Positions 27,158 to 36,350 of a stretch of 64,000 bases of DNA are shown in pieces (the first letter of the stretch is position 1; the number at the start of each line of letters is the position of its first letter). Under the pieces are notes generated by a model. It was given only the letters and a program-made list of their open reading frames with translations, was not told the DNA's origin and searched no databases. The stretch comes from Isosphaera pallida ATCC 43644 (GTDB taxonomy: Bacteria; Planctomycetota; Planctomycetia; Isosphaerales; Isosphaeraceae). The stretch is from the NCBI RefSeq assembly GCF_000186345.1, contig NC_014962.1, positions 3,996,450 through 4,060,449 on the forward strand, written 5' to 3'. The translations under genes and the position numbers were made by a program.

Positions 27158-30100
27158 TCAATCAACGAGCTGCCCACGTCCCTCCTCGACGCGCCAAGTT
27201 TGATTGACGGGCCAATTGGTTGTCTCGAACCGCTCCATCCGGCCGGAAGGCCAGCGGATTTCTAGCGTGTTAACCTTGTCAGCCAATCCCAGACCAACGT
27301 GGAGGTGAAGCGAGGGAGCCGAGAGGTAACTGCCGCCACCTAGAAGAGGGACAACCTGCACGCCTTGGTTAGTGGTCAGCGTCGCTACCGCGCCGATGGG
27401 GTCGCGGGGCGATTTGACGCCGTCCCCTTTGAGGACGAGATTGACCCAATTGCGCCTAGGATCGTCGGGACGGGTTTGGCGAATCAGGTTGCGGGCCAGC
27501 ACAAGGGGGCGTCCCAGGTCAACTAGAAGGAAATCGAGGCCGCCGTCGTGGTCGAAATCGCCCGCGACCAAGCCTCGTCCCAGCCGGGGACGGGTCCAGA
27601 CTTCGCCGGCCGTCCGTGTGACATCCTTGAGCTTGCCCCGACCGTCCCCCAACAAGACCTGGCCGGGCATGCGGTAGGGAACGTAGGGCGCGTAGTCGTT
27701 GACATGGCCATTCGCCGAAACCAGGTCAAGGTGGCCGTCGTTGTTAAGGTCGGCGGCGATGAGGCCGAAGCCCAAAATCGGCCGACTGACCGCCAGGATG
27801 CCCACCGAGGCGCTGCGATCGGCGAACTGGCCGTGGCCCAGGTTGAGATAAGCGGTGGTTCCTTCGTCGAAGAAGTTGGTGACAAACAGATCGATCAGGC
27901 CGTCGCCGTCCAGGTCGCCCCCAGCGACCCCCATTCCAGCCTGATAACCGCCGTCGGCGTTGCCCGCGACCCCGGCCAACGCGCCGAGTTCTTCGAAGAC
28001 AAAAGGCTGTCCCTCCGCGCCCTTGTTGCGAAACAGGAAATTGGCGGTGGTGTCGTTGGCGACGTAGAGATCGAGCCAGCCGTCGCCGTCGAGATCGGCA
28101 GCGAGGACGCCGAGTCCGCGTCCGTCCTGGTCGGCCGGAGCGACTCCACACGCCATCGAAACATCGACGAACACGCCACCATCGTTGCGAAAGACCCGAT
28201 CGGCCACGGCGGGAAAGTTGCGGGGGTCGCAATACATCAGCGTCGGGTCGTCGGGACCGCGGCGACACAACCGGGGGTTGGCCGCGTCCCACTCCAGATA
28301 ATGACAGACGTATAAATCGAGGTCGCCGTCACGGTCGAAGTCGCCCCAGGCCGCTGAAGTCGGCCAGACTTGGAGACCAGCCAGGCCGGCCGCCTCGGTC
28401 ACGTCTTCGAACGTACCGTCGCCTCGGTTGCGCATCAGGAGGTAACGATCCCAGCGGGTGAGAAACAGGTCGGGGAAGCCGTCGTTGTCGTAATCGCCCA
28501 CCGCGACGCCGTGGCCGTAGCTGGGGATCGCTGCCAGGCCTGCCTTGTCGGTGACGTCCTCAAAGCTGCCGTCGCCTCGGTTGCGAAAGAGGCGGTCCCC
28601 CGCTGCCGCCGTGGAGGCCGCGGCAGACTGCGGCGGCGGGAACGGACCACCTTGCACCGCGTAAACATCCAACCAACCGTCGTTGTCGAAGTCGATCAAC
28701 CCGACTCCACCGCTCATGGTTTCGGGCAATTGACGCGCTCCAGAGTGGCCGGGATCGAACACGAACGCCAAGCCCGCTGCGGAGGCCACGTCCTCGAAGA
28801 CGGGACGGGGACCAAACGGGTCGGCGGGATCATCGACGCCGGGCGGTTCAGGACGCGCAGCGGCCACTGGAATCAGAGCTGCCAACGTCCGAGGCGTGGG
28901 GGTGTTGCCACGCGGAGTGGCGGGATCGATCAGGGAACCCGTTGCGGCACGAAGGGATTCTCCCGCGTGGGGGCCATGCTTGACCAGAGCTTGCCAGGCG
29001 GCCGTCTCGAAGGGGCGCGCCAATTGACCGGCGACCTCGGCCAAGGCGGGCCAATCGCGTCGGGGTGGAGGAATCGGTTCGGCGAGCAAGGCGCGGTAAC
29101 GTTCCTTGGCGTCGTCGGCCTCGCGTTTGAGACGACGGAGCCGGTCGGCCTCCTCGCCACGACCCTCGGTACGGGCGAGTTCGGCTAGACGTTCCAAGGC
29201 CTGGGGATGTTTGGGAGCCAACTCCAGCAGAGCCGACCAAGCCGCGATCCGTTCGGCCGTTGTCCCGCCGGTCCGCTCGCGGAGCCAGGCGTTGAGTTCG
29301 AGGGTTTCCAACCAGCTCAGGTCCGTTGGTTTGAGACGTTGAAGAGCCGGTCCGGCCAGGTCGGGACGATCCCAAGCGCGGGCGAGTCGAAGCTCCGCGC
29401 GGGCGATAGCCGGTTGCTCGGGTCGTTGTTCCCTCAACAATTCCAGAAGGGCCAGCGCCTCCTCGAAACGTCCCTCGTAGGTGGCGAGGTTAGCCAAGCC
29501 GAGTCGCACGCCGGGGTCGGACTCGTTGAGCGCGCGGGCCTGTTCCAACGCCGTCCGCACGCCGTCCAGCGGGAACGGGTCGGTCTCCAGACGCCAAAGG
29601 CCCCGTAACGCATCGGCGGGATCAGGACAGGCCCACCAAACCCGTCGAACCACCTCAGCCAATTCATCGAGTCGTCCCTGATAGCGCCAGAGTTTGGTCC
29701 GCACCTCCAAGGCTTCGGCTAGGGGCCCTCCCCGCGCGTGGTCAGGTCCCAAAACCAGGGCGAGCGCGCCGTCGGCTTCCTCGAAGCGTCCCAAGCGATG
29801 GATCAACACATCAGCGCGCCGCACGATGGCTCGGTGGTGCCACTCGGAGGTTCCCGGACCGATGACGCTCCAAACCTCGACCGCCTCGCCTGGTTTGCCG
29901 GTTTCGAGCCAACAGACTCCTTGCCAGTAGAGCGCCTCGGCGCGGGTGTTCGAGTCGCCGCGGCCCGAGTCGAGCAGTTCGGCCAACCGAGTTCGCGCGA
30001 AGTCGTAGCGCCGCGCTAGCGTTGCGCGACGGGCTTCGGCGAGTTGCTCGCGCGCTAACGCGGCGTCGGCAGCGGAACGCCATTGGAGCCAACCCACCAG

Positions 30101-30181
30101 CAAGACGACCCCGACCAGAAGAAAGGTCGCCATCACCATCCAACGACGAGAAGCCGAACCGAATCGCAGGGGGAACCTCAT
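27158..30181 (-). CDS. TPR and FG-GAP/ASPIC-UnbV (CRTAC1-like) exported protein
   Basis: Membrane-anchored periplasmic protein joining a TPR helical domain to a seven-bladed propeller. From ATG 30181 the 1007 residues begin with one transmembrane segment (WMVMATFLLVGVVLLVGWL), then TPR-like repeats over roughly the next 450 residues. At least seven VCBS/FG-GAP units follow, each with a Ca2+-binding D-x-D-x-D-G motif, such as GLIDFDNDGWLDVYAV, GDYDNDGFPDLFLT and ADLDGDGWLDLYVA. The C-terminus is an ASPIC/UnbV domain (PIGAVATLTTNQGVQV, IRWPSGRMERF). The frame is open to GTG 30316, but 30181 has GGAG eight bases upstream and sits just before the membrane segment. Such proteins are abundant in planctomycetes; the role is unknown, possibly binding or assembly. 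Confidence 0.85.
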   Translation of the reverse strand: MRFPLRFGSASRRWMVMATFLLVGVVLLVGWLQWRSAADAALAREQLAEARRATLARRYDFARTRLAELLDSGRGDSNTRAEALYWQGVCWLETGKPGEAVEVWSVIGPGTSEWHHRAIVRRADVLIHRLGRFEEADGALALVLGPDHARGGPLAEALEVRTKLWRYQGRLDELAEVVRRVWWACPDPADALRGLWRLETDPFPLDGVRTALEQARALNESDPGVRLGLANLATYEGRFEEALALLELLREQRPEQPAIARAELRLARAWDRPDLAGPALQRLKPTDLSWLETLELNAWLRERTGGTTAERIAAWSALLELAPKHPQALERLAELARTEGRGEEADRLRRLKREADDAKERYRALLAEPIPPPRRDWPALAEVAGQLARPFETAAWQALVKHGPHAGESLRAATGSLIDPATPRGNTPTPRTLAALIPVAAARPEPPGVDDPADPFGPRPVFEDVASAAGLAFVFDPGHSGARQLPETMSGGVGLIDFDNDGWLDVYAVQGGPFPPPQSAAASTAAAGDRLFRNRGDGSFEDVTDKAGLAAIPSYGHGVAVGDYDNDGFPDLFLTRWDRYLLMRNRGDGTFEDVTEAAGLAGLQVWPTSAAWGDFDRDGDLDLYVCHYLEWDAANPRLCRRGPDDPTLMYCDPRNFPAVADRVFRNDGGVFVDVSMACGVAPADQDGRGLGVLAADLDGDGWLDLYVANDTTANFLFRNKGAEGQPFVFEELGALAGVAGNADGGYQAGMGVAGGDLDGDGLIDLFVTNFFDEGTTAYLNLGHGQFADRSASVGILAVSRPILGFGLIAADLNNDGHLDLVSANGHVNDYAPYVPYRMPGQVLLGDGRGKLKDVTRTAGEVWTRPRLGRGLVAGDFDHDGGLDFLLVDLGRPLVLARNLIRQTRPDDPRRNWVNLVLKGDGVKSPRDPIGAVATLTTNQGVQVVPLLGGGSYLSAPSLHLHVGLGLADKVNTLEIRWPSGRMERFETTNWPVNQTWRVEEGRGQLVD

Positions 30182-30374
30182 AGGGGCGTCTCCGCGCGGC
30201 GCGAGGACCGTTGCGGTTTGGTTTTCGAACGTCCGCCCAGCTCCGCCAACCCGTCGTCGCTCGCCACGAGTCTTCGTCTTGGCTTGTGCTTGGAATCGAT
30301 CGCCTCCCTGGTTCACAAGGGGGCGTCTAACCTGAGTAAGTAATCAAGGTCAAGGTTGGGTTGTCGGTCATCCG

Positions 30375-31790
30375 TCAGGAGAAATGGGACGCCAACGAGA
30401 TTGGAGGCGTGTTGGCGTGGGTTGAGTTGGTGGAACTGCTCAAGCGCGACACGGCGGAGCGACTTGGTTGGGGATTCAACGGCGCGAGACGTTCCAGACA
30501 ATCCACGGTGCGGGCGGTGGCTCCGCGTTGGGCTAGGACGAAACGACGAGCGCGTTCACCGCGTTCGGCGGCGGTTTCGGGGTCGTCGAGCGCATCGATC
30601 AAGGCCGCGGTCAGTTCGTCGCCGTCGCGCACCACGCGAGCGGCGTCCCGGCGAATGAGAGCTTCGACGGTGGCTTTGAAGTTGATCGTGTGAGGACCGA
30701 ACAACACCGTGGCACCGAACGCAGCTGGTTCCATCATGTTCTGCCCGCCGCGTCCCGCAAAGAGGCTACCGCCCACAAAGGCGACGTCGGCCAATCCCCA
30801 AACTGCCCCCAATTCGCCCAGCGTGTCCACCAAGATGACCGGCGGACGCCCCGAGTCAGTCCAGGAAGCCGGATTCAGTGGGGTGACCAGCCGAGAGCGT
30901 CGGACGACCATTTCACCCTGCGATTCGATCAAACGGGCCACGTCGTCAAAACGACGAGGGTGGCGCGGTACCACAATCAACCGCAAGGTGGGGTGGTCAG
31001 CGCGGGCAACGCGATAGGCCCGCAACGCCTGCTCCTCCTCACCCTCCATTGTACTGCCGGCGACGAACACATGATCGCACGCCCTCAATCCTAACAAGGT
31101 CCGCAAGGTCCGAGTGGCGGGCTGGTCGCGTTGGGTGGGAAGATTGTCGAACTTGACCGACCCCGTGACTTCGATCCGGCCGGCGGGAACACCCAAGGCG
31201 CGGAAGCGGTCGGCGTATTCCTCGGTTTGCGCAGCGACCACGGCGATTCGCCGCCAGGTGGAGACCAACGCCCAACGGAATCGGTGGTATCCTCGGAACG
31301 AGTTGGGACTCATCCGCGCGTTGACCACCGCGACCTTGACGCCGCGACGTTCCGCCTCAGCGATCAGGTTAGGCCATAATTCGAGCTCCACCAGCGCTAG
31401 CAATCGCGGCTTAATCCGATCCATCGCTTGAGCCACCGCCCAGGAGAAGTCGAGCGGGGCATGGAAGGTCACCAATTCGGGAAAGGTGGAGCGGGCGACG
31501 CTCAAACCGGCCTCCGAGGTGGTGGAGATGACAACCTCCCAGTCGGGACGCCGCCGGCTCCATTCCGCCACGATGGAACGCAACAACAACACTTCGCCCA
31601 CGCTCACGGCGTGGAACCAGATGCACGGCGCAGTCGAGACGCGGCGCGGAGCGCGTCCAGAGACCCGCGCGAGCCAACCCCCGCCGGCGATCGATCTCGC
31701 CGAACCGCTCCGCTTGAGGCGGCGATGGACCAAGTAAGGCGAGAGCAACGCCAACGCCAGCAAATAACCGAGGTCGAGCAGCCAGCGCAT
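30375..31790 (-). CDS. waaA: 3-deoxy-D-manno-octulosonate transferase WaaA
   Basis: WaaA adds Kdo from CMP-Kdo to the lipid A precursor at the inner face of the cytoplasmic membrane, so this organism probably makes lipid A-based LPS. The 471-residue product (usual length 420-440) has an N-terminal membrane anchor (LLALALLSPYLV), the family motif FHAVSVGEVLLL with the catalytic-region Glu, ISTTSEAGLSVA, LVELELWPNL, the nucleotide-binding segment VAGSTMEGEEE, PRHPRRF, and GGSLFAGRGGQNMMEPAAFG in the C-terminal GT-B domain. ATG 31790 follows AAGGA. It is downstream of secA on the same strand, 338 bases away. Whether it adds one or two Kdo residues cannot be told. Confidence 0.94.
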   Translation of the reverse strand: MRWLLDLGYLLALALLSPYLVHRRLKRSGSARSIAGGGWLARVSGRAPRRVSTAPCIWFHAVSVGEVLLLRSIVAEWSRRRPDWEVVISTTSEAGLSVARSTFPELVTFHAPLDFSWAVAQAMDRIKPRLLALVELELWPNLIAEAERRGVKVAVVNARMSPNSFRGYHRFRWALVSTWRRIAVVAAQTEEYADRFRALGVPAGRIEVTGSVKFDNLPTQRDQPATRTLRTLLGLRACDHVFVAGSTMEGEEEQALRAYRVARADHPTLRLIVVPRHPRRFDDVARLIESQGEMVVRRSRLVTPLNPASWTDSGRPPVILVDTLGELGAVWGLADVAFVGGSLFAGRGGQNMMEPAAFGATVLFGPHTINFKATVEALIRRDAARVVRDGDELTAALIDALDDPETAAERGERARRFVLAQRGATARTVDCLERLAPLNPQPSRSAVSRLSSSTNSTHANTPPISLASHFS

Positions 31791-32128
31791 CGAGCCGATC
31801 CTTCCCCATCCCTCCAGCGGCGATCGTTCCGATCCCTCCGTCGGATCGGAGTTGGGTCAAACCCTCCCCCCAACGGTTGTCCCCTCGTGTTAGCGAAGCT
31901 CCATGCAACCGCCGAGCCAAGCCAACTTGGGTCAGCCCGCGGGACGAACGCGCGTTGGATCGACCGTCTTCAAGCAACCCGCATGCCTCCTCACCAGAAA
32001 TCGCGCTCCAATCGCCAACCTCACCGGCCTCTCCATCCTAATCGCTTGAAGTCATGCAGGTTGTGAGTTCCGATTCGGCCTTTTTACTGCGAGTGAATGG
32101 AGAAGGGGGAGGGGTCAGAGAAACCGGG
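31791..32128. other. intergenic region between secA and waaA, 338 bases
   Basis: Both flanking genes read leftward, so this is the 3' region of secA and the 5' region of waaA. I see no convincing promoter, terminator or RNA gene in it; a short frame on the + strand here is unsupported. Confidence 0.35.
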
Positions 32129-35100
32129 TTAGGTGGTGGTCTGAAGTCTCATGCAACAGGCTTTGTATTTCTTACCTGATCCGCAGGGACAAGGATCGTT
32201 GCGGCCGACTCGTTTTTGGGTGTTGCGCAATGGTTCCCTGCGGGTTTCACCATTCGCCGACCCGGACGACTCGGTGGCGGCCCCGGCGTTGGGACCACCG
32301 CCAATCTCGCTGGACGCGCTCGGGGCGGAGGCTTCGTGGACCGTGACGGCGCGGGCCATCTGCTTGTCGGCCAGGTGGGAGAGGAAGCCTGGGTCGAACT
32401 GCTCCATTCGGAAGATCATATCGGTGACGCGGTCGGAGAGGGTGGTCCAGAGGTTCTCGAAGAGCTTGACGCCTTCGCGTTTGTATTCGCTCTTGGGATC
32501 GACCTGGGCGTAACCCCGCAGACCCACCGAGGCGCGAAGGTGGTCCATCGCGCGAAGGTGTTCCATCCAAAGGTTGTCCAGGATTTGAAGGACCAGCATT
32601 TTCTCCATGTCGCGCATTTCGGGGCGATAGAGTTGGTCGAGCCGAGCGATCAATTGGTTCCGCGCCTGGTCGCGGGTCATCTCGGCAAGATCGGCGGGGT
32701 CGGCCTCCATGTCGAGTTCGCGGCGGACCCAGTCAGCCAAGTCGGCTAGCGCTGCAGGTTCAGGGAGCTTGGCCGGTTTGCGTTCGGCGATCTCGTCTAC
32801 GATTGGGTTCGTTTTGCTCTTGGTGTTGCGTCGGGAGGTCAAAAGAGGCGTGGAGTCCACCGCCCGAGCGAAGTTGGAGGGGTTGGGCGGACCATAGCAG
32901 GCCGTCAGTTTGGCCTCCAGTTCGCGGGCGAGGCGATCCCCTTTGTAGGTCGCTTCGGAAAGTTTGAGAAGTTCCGCTTCGAGTTCGTGCTTCATCAGGG
33001 TGCGGAAGGTCTCCGGCTCGACCGGTTGGCCGAAACGCTCGGCGGCCCAGGCCGCCAGGCCGTCGCGGTCGTAGCGGGGACCGGCGTTGGCCGAGCGCTC
33101 TAGCTGATACTTGGACATCCCCACCCGCACGGGAAACTCGATCTCTTTGCGAACGTAGAACTCCCGCGCGCGACTGCGCAGTTGGTCGGCCACCGCCTCG
33201 CTGGAGGTTTCGGCGGCCTTGGCCAGTTCGGCGACCTCGACGCCCAGGTTGAACTTGATGCGGAACCACTCGGCCAGGCTGCGTATGCCCCAATCCGGCT
33301 CCAGGAAGGCGGCGGCCGGTTTGAGGTCGGCCTTAGCAATGACCTTGGAGGCCTGTTCGGCCAAATGCTCGATCAACCCTTCACGATCGAGATCCACCTC
33401 GTCGTCGAAGTCGCGATTGATCGTCTGATACGCCTTGAGATCCTTGTCTTTGACCGTCACCCCGTACTGACGCTGAAACCACTCGCTCAAGGCCCGCCAG
33501 TTCCACTCGGACGAATCCACATCACCCGGCAGGTTTTCCTCGACCGCTTCGCGGATGCGTTCGCGCGAATCCTCTAGCGCACGCTCGCGGGCGAGTTCCT
33601 CAGCCTCTTCAGGGGTGAGTTTCACAAACTCCTTGGCGGTGAGATCGACCCCCAGACGCTGATTGATCCAGGCAGCGTAGCACTCCGCGCCGTAGGTGGG
33701 GGACAGGAAGTTGCGGACGGCCCATTCAATCTGACGGTCGATCATCGCCAGGATGTCGTCCTTGGCGGGATGACCGTCCAGAATCCGCTGACGGAACGTG
33801 TAGATCCGCCGCCGCTGCTGGTCCATGACCTCGTCGTATTCCAGCAGGTTTTTGCGGATATCGAAGTTCCGTTCCTCGATCTTCTTGATGGCGTTTTGGA
33901 CTTGGCGAGAAACCATCGGGCTTTCGATCGCTTCGCCGTCGGGTAGGCCGGAGGCAATCATCCGCGCGGCGAAATCGCCAATGAAGCGCCTCATGAGGTC
34001 GTCCTCGAGCGAGAGGAAGAACCGTGAGGATCCGGGATCGCCCTGGCGGCCAGCGCGTCCGCGCAATTGGTTGTCGATACGGCGCGATTCATGCCGTTCG
34101 GTGCCGATGATGTGCAGACCGCCGAGTTCGGCAATCGCGCGGCCCTCAGCCTTCATGGTGGGCTCGTACTTGGCCACCGCCGCCTTCCAAACCTCAATCG
34201 GCACGTCTAAACGGGTTGGGTACATCGGTCGGCCGTCTTCGTGCTTGAGTACCCGCAGGTCGGCCCACGCCTGGTATTCTGGGTTGCCTCCCAGCACGAT
34301 ATCGGTCCCTCGACCAGCCATGTTGGTGGCGATTGTGACTCGGCCCCGCGCTCCGGCCTGGGCGATGATCTCCGACTCCTTCTCGTGGTATTTGGCGTTG
34401 AGGACCGCGTGGGGAATCCCATGCATCGTCAACACTTTGGACAACCGCTCGCTCTTGGCCACCGAGGTTGTCCCCACTAGGATCGGCCGACCGGTCGCGT
34501 GAATCTCGCGGATCTCCTGAATGATCGCGTCGAACTTCTCCTTCTCGGTCTTGAAAATCTTATCGGGGTAGTTGATCCGCTTCATGGGACGGTGGGTCGG
34601 GATGGCCACCACGTCCAGGCCGTAGACTTTGTAAAACTCGTTGGCCTCGGTCATCGCCGTGCCGGTCATGCCCGCCAGCTTGCGATACAGCTTGAAAAAA
34701 TTTTGCAGCGTAATTGTTGCTAGCGTTTGATTCTCTTCTTTGATCTTGACCCGCTCCTTGGCCTCGACCGCCTGGTGCAAGCCGTCTGACCATTGACGAC
34801 CCGTCATTAGTCGCCCTGTGAACTCGTCGATGATAACGATCTCGCCGTCCTTGACCATGTACTCGCGGTCGCGTTCGTACAAATAATGCGCCTTGAGCGC
34901 ATTGTCGATGAGGTGGGGCCACTCCATGTTGCCGGGCGTGTAAAAGCTCTCCACCCCGGCGAGGCGTTCGGCCTCACGCACGCCGGCCTCGGTCAAGTGG
35001 CAAGTGCGTTCCTTCTCCTTGATCTCGAAGTGTTCACCCCGCTTGAGTTGACGGGCGATCCGATCAGCCTCGGTGTATTTACGCACATCGTCGAAGGCGG

Positions 35101-35842
35101 GGCCGGAGATGATTAGGGGGGTCCGCGCTTCGTCGATCAAAATGCTGTCCACCTCGTCGATGATGGCGTAGTTGAGTGGACCCTGCGCTTGAAGTTCCCG
35201 ATCCGGCTTCATGTTGTCGCGCAGGTAATCGAAGCCAAATTCGTTGTTGGTCCCATAGGTGATGTCGCAGCGGTAAGCACGACGACGACGGCGCGGATCC
35301 ATGTCGGCCTGGATGGCATCGACCGTCAGCCCGAGGCCTTGGTACAGCGGACTCATCCATTCGGCGTCGCGGCGGGCCAGGTAGTCGTTGACAGTCACGA
35401 CGTGAACCCCTTGACCGGTCAGCGCGTTGAGGTAGGCGGGCAGGGTGGCCACCAGGGTTTTGCCTTCGCCGGTGACCATTTCGGCGATGTTGCCTCCGTG
35501 CAACACGATGCCGCCGAGAAGCTGGACATCGTAATGACGCATGTTCATAAAGCGCTTACCGCCTTCGCGGCACACGGCGAAGGCTTCGGGCAGCAGGTCG
35601 TCGAGGGTGGCCCCGTTGTCTAGGCGGGTGCGGAACTCATCGGTTTTGGCTCGGAGTTCTTGGTCGGTCAAGCCGACCAGACGTTCCTCCAGGGCGTTGA
35701 TCCGCTCGATGAGGGGTTGGTAGGAGCGGATCACTCGTTCATTGGACGCGCCGAAGAGGCGGACCAGGCCACCGGAGAGCTTTTCGGTGGCGGCGGTCAA
35801 CGTGTCGGTGGTTTTGTCCCAAATCGTTGTCAGCAGGTCCAT
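32129..35842 (-). CDS. secA: protein translocase ATPase SecA, extended
   Basis: SecA is the ATP-driven motor that pushes unfolded preproteins through SecYEG. The 1237-residue product is well above the 840-900 of most SecA proteins. Visible parts: Walker A MVTGEGKT (122-129), Walker B-like [15 protein letters not shown] (227-241), [17 protein letters not shown]-type region at 195-210, NBD2 motifs [10 protein letters not shown] (506-515) and [12 protein letters not shown], the scaffold and IRA1 segment ([13 protein letters not shown], 1091-1103), and a C-terminal zinc-binding SEC-C motif ([13 protein letters not shown], 1218-1230). The extra length lies at about 710-1065, where a helical-wing-like unit seems to occur several times (see findings). 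ATG 35842 has only a weak upstream site. Family assignment is certain. Confidence 0.97.
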   Translation of the reverse strand: MDLLTTIWDKTTDTLTAATEKLSGGLVRLFGASNERVIRSYQPLIERINALEERLVGLTDQELRAKTDEFRTRLDNGATLDDLLPEAFAVCREGGKRFMNMRHYDVQLLGGIVLHGGNIAEMVTGEGKTLVATLPAYLNALTGQGVHVVTVNDYLARRDAEWMSPLYQGLGLTVDAIQADMDPRRRRRAYRCDITYGTNNEFGFDYLRDNMKPDRELQAQGPLNYAIIDEVDSILIDEARTPLIISGPAFDDVRKYTEADRIARQLKRGEHFEIKEKERTCHLTEAGVREAERLAGVESFYTPGNMEWPHLIDNALKAHYLYERDREYMVKDGEIVIIDEFTGRLMTGRQWSDGLHQAVEAKERVKIKEENQTLATITLQNFFKLYRKLAGMTGTAMTEANEFYKVYGLDVVAIPTHRPMKRINYPDKIFKTEKEKFDAIIQEIREIHATGRPILVGTTSVAKSERLSKVLTMHGIPHAVLNAKYHEKESEIIAQAGARGRVTIATNMAGRGTDIVLGGNPEYQAWADLRVLKHEDGRPMYPTRLDVPIEVWKAAVAKYEPTMKAEGRAIAELGGLHIIGTERHESRRIDNQLRGRAGRQGDPGSSRFFLSLEDDLMRRFIGDFAARMIASGLPDGEAIESPMVSRQVQNAIKKIEERNFDIRKNLLEYDEVMDQQRRRIYTFRQRILDGHPAKDDILAMIDRQIEWAVRNFLSPTYGAECYAAWINQRLGVDLTAKEFVKLTPEEAEELARERALEDSRERIREAVEENLPGDVDSSEWNWRALSEWFQRQYGVTVKDKDLKAYQTINRDFDDEVDLDREGLIEHLAEQASKVIAKADLKPAAAFLEPDWGIRSLAEWFRIKFNLGVEVAELAKAAETSSEAVADQLRSRAREFYVRKEIEFPVRVGMSKYQLERSANAGPRYDRDGLAAWAAERFGQPVEPETFRTLMKHELEAELLKLSEATYKGDRLARELEAKLTACYGPPNPSNFARAVDSTPLLTSRRNTKSKTNPIVDEIAERKPAKLPEPAALADLADWVRRELDMEADPADLAEMTRDQARNQLIARLDQLYRPEMRDMEKMLVLQILDNLWMEHLRAMDHLRASVGLRGYAQVDPKSEYKREGVKLFENLWTTLSDRVTDMIFRMEQFDPGFLSHLADKQMARAVTVHEASAPSASSEIGGGPNAGAATESSGSANGETRREPLRNTQKRVGRNDPCPCGSGKKYKACCMRLQTTT

Positions 35843-36350
35843 GACCGGATGTCCAAAAGATCCATTGGTAAGGGAAGGGGGAGGCGAACGGCGAGGGGGG
35901 ATCCATCCCGGTCCGGCCCTGGCGGGGTCGGGTTCTCGACGTCGGATGTGGATCGCGTTCCGGTATGAACCGGTGGGCGGTCAAAGCGGGGACGCCGTTG
36001 GGGAGTGGGGCCGGGCCGCTGATTGAGAACGGGACCATGCGGCGTCGGTGTCGCTCCGCTTGATCGGAGCACGCTCCGCTGGTTGTTCAGCCTAAACCGG
36101 ATCGACCATCCGCGCCAAGACAAGCCGTGAATGGAGGGAGGACCGGGTCGGTCGGGTCGGTCATCCAACCAGGCCTTCTTCCCTTCGCAATCATAGCGAC
36201 GTCGTCACGGGGGTTTCTCGCCCGGGAGTGTCGAGACCGGAAGAGGAACCAGTGGACGGACTGAGGGGAGCTTGCTTCAACAGGGCGAGACCGTTGCGAT
36301 CGCCCATGAGGTCGGCGTGGCGCGATGGGCCGGGCCAGGCCAGGTCATTT
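35843..36350. other. intergenic region upstream of secA, 508 bases
   Basis: Holds the 3' end region of the kinase gene and the expected secA promoter on the - strand. GCTCCG/CGGAGC with a 6-base loop (about 36053-36070) forms a small hairpin. No well-spaced promoter, gene or RNA recognised. Confidence 0.35.
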
